From positions 23,772 through 87,771 of the forward strand of contig CAKJVC010000096.1 of assembly GCA_918026815.1 (NCBI GenBank): 64,000 nucleotides of DNA. Reading direction: 5' to 3'. A program made the translations under genes and the position numbers. Below the pieces are notes generated by a model. The model was given only the letters and a program-made list of their open reading frames with translations. It was not told where the DNA came from and made no database searches. Source of the stretch: Chalara sp. BL73 (Eukaryota > Ascomycota > Leotiomycetes > Helotiales). Of this stretch, positions 59,477-64,000 are shown piece by piece (positions within the stretch are counted from its first letter, which is position 1; every line of letters starts with the position of its first letter).

Positions 59477-61208
59477 ATGTCTGGTAATCCGAATTTGTCG
59501 AAGCTGGGCAAGCGTAGGACTCCTGGAGGGACAAAAAAACCCGATTGGCTTTTTCCAGCTACGGAAAATACTCCCAATAAATCAGAAGCAAGCGTCCCTC
59601 CTCCCACCAAACAAACGAAACAATCCACAAAAAAGAAAGAGAAGAAGGTCGCGAAAGATCTTCTTAAGGCACGAGACGCAGGCAAGCCTGCCAAATTAGC
59701 ACCTCCTGCGGAGTTAGTGGACCTGGTATGCCTCTTACTCCTCTGCTAGGCATCGACTAATCTATCTTGCTAGGTTGGAACATTTCTTGCTGACAATGAA
59801 TTTGCCAATTCGTACAAAACATTTTCAATAGAAAGTCAAAACAAAGGAATTGCGACCATAAACACTTCTGGAACTCCTTCTCTTATCACGCTATTTAATG
59901 AGTGGCGCGAACTCAAAGATGCGGCGAAGAAAACTACACACAAGGGGAAGCAAGAGGCGGCGGCAGAGAGCAAGAAAGACAGCCCCAGCAGTGACAGTGA
60001 TACCAGTAGTGAAAGTAGTACGGGCAGTGATGTAGAGATGGCCGACGCAGTACGTATTTCGTCCATGGCGGTCAATTTGCTCCATGTGCAATAATATTTT
60101 TTTCCGAAGCATACTTATAACTGACCATGTACTATAGGTTCCAATCCCAGCAGTGAAGAAACACAGGTCTCGAAAAAGCACTTCCTCTTCATCGAGCAGC
60201 TCTGACAGCGATGCAGATGATGAGAAGGAAGCGCCAATTATAAAAGCATCATCTCCAAAGGTCAAAGTCAATACCCTAAAACGCAAAGCTGCGTCTTCCA
60301 GCAGCGAGTTGTCGACGGATTCTAGCTCAGAGGATGAGGCCCCAAAGAGCAAGAAACAAAAGACTGTTTCCTCGGCCTCTAGCAGTTCATCTTCATCAGA
60401 TTCTGCTTCCAGCTCAAGCTCTGAAGAAGAGCCCGCCAAGTCGTCTAGCAGTGATTCCTCATCATCTTCGTCAGATTCTAGCTCAAGCTCGGACGATGAA
60501 CATGCGAAGTCATCTGGCAATGGTTCCTCACCGTCACCGTCTGGAGAGTCTTCTGGATCCTCCAGTGGTTCTGGTGCTGATTCATCGTCCGACTCCAGTT
60601 CCGACTCGGATTCAAAATCTTCGACTGCTTCCCGCGCCAAGAAGACACCTTTGCCCGACTCTGACTCCGACTCTGACTCAGATTCATCTGATTCTGACAG
60701 CGATGATGAGGATAAGGATGCAAAGAAGCCAGGCTCAGATACCAGCGCTACTCTATCAAAGATGACGCCGTCTGATTCTTCAGAGTCTGCTTCCGCCGAT
60801 GAAAATTCAGAGAAGAGATCAAAGGCTGATTCCTCCGTTGCTCAACACATAATCAGAAAGGATCTTGGCTTGAAGCTACCAAAGAAGACTAACATCGAGT
60901 ACTGTTACCATCGAGTCCAAGGTTGTCACAATTACAGAACGCCAACTCTCCCTCCGTTACCACCGGCTTCGGTCATAAAGAAGAGAAATAACGAACCTTT
61001 CTCTAGAATTCCCAAGGATACCAAGGTTGATGAGCGATTAGCTAGTAACGCATTCGTTCCGTATGATTATGCGCAAAAGGCTCATGAGGACTTGATCGTG
61101 ACCAGAGGAAAGGGTTTCACGAAGGAGAAGAATAAGAAGAAGAGAGGCAGTTATAGGGGAGGATGGATTGATGTTGAAGGCAAGAAAGGTATAAAATTTG
61201 ATGACTGA
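59477..61208 (+). CDS. SRP40: SRP40/Nopp140-type nucleolar phosphoprotein with LisH motif
   Basis: Three exons, 59477-59725, 59774-60049 and 60138-61208; introns of 48 and 88 nt; 531 aa. Residues about 77-105 (LVDLVGTFLADNEFANSYKT) form a LisH-like motif, as in animal NOLC1. The centre is alternating Ser/Asp/Glu and Lys-rich blocks, typical CK2 substrates. The last 80 residues are the SRP40 C-terminal domain (PFSRIPKDTKVDERLASNAF, then YAQKAHEDLIVTRGKGFTKE, KKKRGSYRGGWIDVE). The family acts as a chaperone for snoRNPs between nucleolus and Cajal bodies. The Ser-rich exon creates long open antisense frames that are not genes. Confidence 0.92.
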
Positions 61209-61697
61209 TCCGTACCTAAAAGTTAGGCGTTAGGAGAAACACGTTACCATCAGGAGTTTATGGAAATATCCTAGAATTGTTTAGATATCAATGACTTGTA
61301 ATGTATACAGCCTAGTGCTCCACAATCCTCGTTACTGTATCTTCGGACCTGCTCATTGACTATCTCTTGCTTTCTTCTACACATAAACAAGCTATCAACT
61401 TAGTCAATATCTTGCCTAACAAATGCGAATCAATCACGTGACTATTGTGTTTTTGTCCAACTTCTCACATTTCCGCTTTGATAATTTATAGTTTTGATGC
61501 ATATCCCCTCAAATCGCAATCATAGGTAGACCAGAAGACTTGGTTTTTGGTCGCTTTTTAAAGGAGATTTCAGTCACGTGTGCGCTGAGCCAACTCCCCT
61601 GTAGCTAAGGATCAGACCGAGTAGAGCGCTAGAGTGAATAGGCTCTTTACGCAAAATGGCGATGGACTCTGCAAAACAACCGAAAAGGTAGAAATCA
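61209..61697. promoter_or_regulatory. ADGF promoter with two CACGTG boxes and a short upstream ORF
   Basis: 489 bp. Two CACGTG palindromes lie at 61435-61440 (ATCACGTGACT) and 61575-61580 (GTCACGTGTGC), 140 bp apart. An upstream ORF at 61656-61691 (11 codons, MAMDSAKQPKR, then TAG) ends six bases before the main ATG and could reduce translation. The same box occurs at 21952 and 27607. Confidence 0.45.
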
Positions 61698-63689
61698 ATG
61701 GGTGGCTTCTGCTCGGTCAAGGGCAGGGATGAGCAGCCAGAGATCAAAGCTCAAGGAATGTCTCATGCAGCGACTGCTCGCCGACCTCTTGAGCCGTGGA
61801 GCGCACGGCGCCACAGCGGCGCTTCTTCCACTTGGAGGACTGCGCTTGATCAAGGAATCGATGATGAAGAAACCTACTACTCGGCCAGGGAGAAATTACT
61901 GTCAGAGGAGAGAGAACGCGCATTTGATGCTGCTGTCAGAAATGCGACTGACATTGAGCAGCAAGCGGCGGACATTATCAAGAAATTAAGAATCTACGAT
62001 TGGGAGAAGACCTTTGGTGCCGAAAGCAATGAATCTTCAACTGGGAAAAGAGTTGAGGAGCGACATTTCTTAGGTTCTGTTGATCTCATCAACCAAACCC
62101 AGCTGATCAGAGTCGCAAAGAAGATGCCAAAAGGCTCCCACCTGCACATTCACTTCAACTCATGCTTACCGGCCGAGTTCCTTATTCGACAAGCTAGAGA
62201 TGTTGATGCGATGTATATTCGTAGTAGCCTGCCTCTCGTCAGCTCAGAAAATATGGCTCAAAGCCGTATCTCATTCATGGTCATGACTTTAGGAGAAGCT
62301 ACGCATCCTAATGGCTCCGAATCGTATGTTTCTCTTGGAGATTTGTGGGATAAAAGCTATATTCCAAACACGTGGATGCCGTACAAGAGATTCCACCCAC
62401 AGTTTTCCTACAGAAAAGAGGATGGCAATATTCTACAGGGTACTGTTGCAGCTGAAGAATGGCTTGTGTCGAAAATGCATATATCTGAGCAAGAGGTACA
62501 TCACACTCATCATAATGGGCTTGAGTTAGTATAACGTTCCACTTTATCAACATTGTAACCTGACAAGTTAGCATATGGGAAAATTTCAATTATAGAACTC
62601 GGATGATGAAAGGCCTCTTTGCCTACGAGTCAGCATACCGAAATTATACTCGTGCCTGTATAGAAGATTTCATCAAAGACAATATTCAGTATGCCGAGAT
62701 TAGGCCGAACTTTATGGCTTCTAATTCTCTTAAGTCCGATGATGGAACAAGAATTATCAAAAATGAAGGTATTATGGCAATAATTCAGGAAGAGCTCACC
62801 AAGACCAAAGCGAAGCTTAGATCTGAAGGAAAATATTTCGGCGGTATGAAGGTAATCTATTGTGCACCGAGATCTTTCCACAGAGAAGAAGTCAAAGCTG
62901 CGTTAGATGAGTGTATAGAACTGAAGCAAAAATACCCAGACCTACTTTGTGGTAAGCTGTTTCAGATCGTTTTATTCCTTAAGAAGCTAATGCTTGGGGC
63001 AGGTTTCGATCTTGTTGGTCATGAAGAAAAGGGAAATGAGCTTCGACATTTCGTCCCAGAGTTTCTCGACTTTCGGAAAAAGTGTGACTCGCTCAATTTG
63101 GATGTCCCCTTCCTGTTTCATTGTGGAGAAACGCTTCAGGTTGGAGGCAAAATAGATGGAAACCTATATGACGCCATTCTGCTGAAATCGAAGCGCATAG
63201 GGCACGGATATGCTCTTGCAAGACACCCTTTGCTGATGGAAATATTCAAGGAGAAGAACATCGCGGTTGAATCATGTCCTATTTCGAATGAAGTACTAGG
63301 TCTCACATCAAGCGGGGCCGGTCATAATCTGCCAATTCTTTTGGCTAATAATGTTCCTGTCTGTATCAATAGCGACAACGCCACATATTACAGGCAAGTC
63401 TATTTTTGCTGTGCGATTAAGCCATTACTGATGGAATAGGTCGTCTTTATCACATGATTTCTACCAGGTCATGGTTAGTTCAGAAGCTATGAGTCTACTT
63501 GGATGGAAGCAGCTCGCAAAATGGAGTCTCGAACACAGCTGTATGACTCATAAGGAATTGGAAGACGTGACAGCTCAGTGGGAGAGATCATGGGGTGAGT
63601 TCTGTCATTGGATTGTACGGGAATATGCCTCAGAAATGGGGGATTGGACTGCATCGGCTACTACCAGAAAAGCACTGCGACTGGCCTAA
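61698..63689 (+). CDS. ADGF/CECR1-type adenosine deaminase
   Basis: Four exons, 61698-62524, 62572-62951, 63003-63393 and 63440-63689; introns 47, 51 and 46 nt; 615 aa. The third intron uses a GC donor (GCAAGT..ATAG). Catalytic motifs: MPKGSHLHIHFN with zinc ligands His150/His152, HCGET (His442, Glu445), RIGHGYAL (His470) and NSDN (Asp527 as zinc ligand). The second Asp of the usual SDDP is Asn528. It has the long N-terminal part of ADGF/ADA2 proteins rather than classical ADA. Unlike animal ADGFs there is no signal peptide. The protein begins MGGFCSVK, an N-myristoylation-type motif (Gly2, Ser6) with a palmitoylatable Cys5. Predicted reaction: adenosine to inosine plus ammonia; substrate range is not provable here. 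Confidence 0.88.
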
Positions 63690-64000
63690 CATGTGCGTTG
63701 CTTTGCAATACATACCACACACGTTGGGGACAGCAACCATGCTCGTAGCTCCGAGAAGTCTCTGGGCCTCCCAGGGACGAATGGAATAGCTTTAAGAGCC
63801 AAGGAGCATGGTTTGGTTCGCGAGTTCACGGTACATACAGGAATCGCGGGAGTATATTGGGCTTGGGGCATATTCAAACAGGTTCATGCGGAGGCGAAAG
63901 TTGATTTTATATATGGGTCGGCTGCTGAGTCGGATGCTCTCTTTTACATTGGGTTGGCGTCTTTGGGGTGGCATGTTTGAACATGTTGGAGTTGCTAATC
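63690..64000. other. 3' flank of the deaminase gene with an unassigned open frame
   Basis: A + strand frame at 63693-63980 (95 codons) contains a protein-like stretch (REFTVHTGIAGVYWAWGIFK, then YGSAAESDALFYIGLASLGW) and ends in TGA. It is not in frame with the deaminase and I recognise no family. It may be a relic, the 3' end of an extra exon, or chance. The window ends 20 bp later. Confidence 0.3.

Noticed and set aside
59891..60640. 249-codon minus-strand frame rich in Ser, Asp, Glu and Leu
   Set aside because: Antisense shadow of the Ser/Asp-rich exon of the SRP40 gene; no start context or domain.
1..64000. CRISPR array, phage or other prokaryotic defence system
   Set aside because: No regularly spaced repeats and no prokaryotic operon structure; introns and protein families are fungal throughout.

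Overview
The window is nuclear DNA from a filamentous ascomycete (Pezizomycotina). The evidence is compact genes with short GT-AG introns (about 46-225 nt, several with a CTAAC-type branch site), fungal-type proteins (a Nup98-Nup96 precursor, exocyst Sec3, FMC1, a PHO80-family cyclin, a WDR44-like protein) and no operons. A Leotiomycetes/Helotiales origin seems likely from overall protein style, but I cannot prove it here.

Layout. 1-15 kb: the 3' end of an unidentified gene, mitochondrial IBA57, a divergent NF-YA/HapB-like gene, a tRNA-like element, a single-domain protoglobin, a WDR44-like WD40 gene, a deaminase and a lineage-restricted membrane protein. 15.1-21.6 kb: one large Nup98-Nup96 gene. 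22.5-25.7 kb: a centrin and an epsin. 28.4-38.0 kb: a second, nearly identical copy of the block that starts inside the nucleoporin gene. 37.7-38.8 kb: a Pcl-type cyclin. 38.8-46.9 kb: an 8-kb gene-poor stretch with the decayed tail of an FMN-dependent dehydrogenase. 47-64 kb: a divergent pair of mitochondrial genes (EngB-type GTPase and FMC1), a large low-complexity orphan protein, Sec3, an SRP40/Nopp140 homologue and an ADGF-type adenosine deaminase.

The main structural feature is the direct tandem repeat 18787-28422 / 28423-38025 (9636 and 9603 bp). Each outer end carries an intact gene (nucleoporin on the left, cyclin on the right). The abutting inner ends carry broken fragments of the same two genes. 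Every indel I found removes bases from the copy end that faces the junction, and nearly all are in homopolymers. The central 3.7 kb looks identical. This is what two unmerged contigs with noisy ends look like when joined, so the second centrin and epsin are probably assembly duplicates rather than real paralogues.

The gene content is otherwise housekeeping: nuclear pore, spindle-pole or cytoskeletal calcium sensing, endocytosis, exocytosis, nucleolus, mitochondrial assembly and purine salvage. I found no biosynthetic cluster, CRISPR array, intact transposon or clear defence system. The best candidates for new biology are the NF-YA-like protein with an intact subunit-binding helix but a rewritten DNA-binding half, the ADGF deaminase with an N-myristoylation-type start, and the short tRNA-like element with intact Pol III signals.
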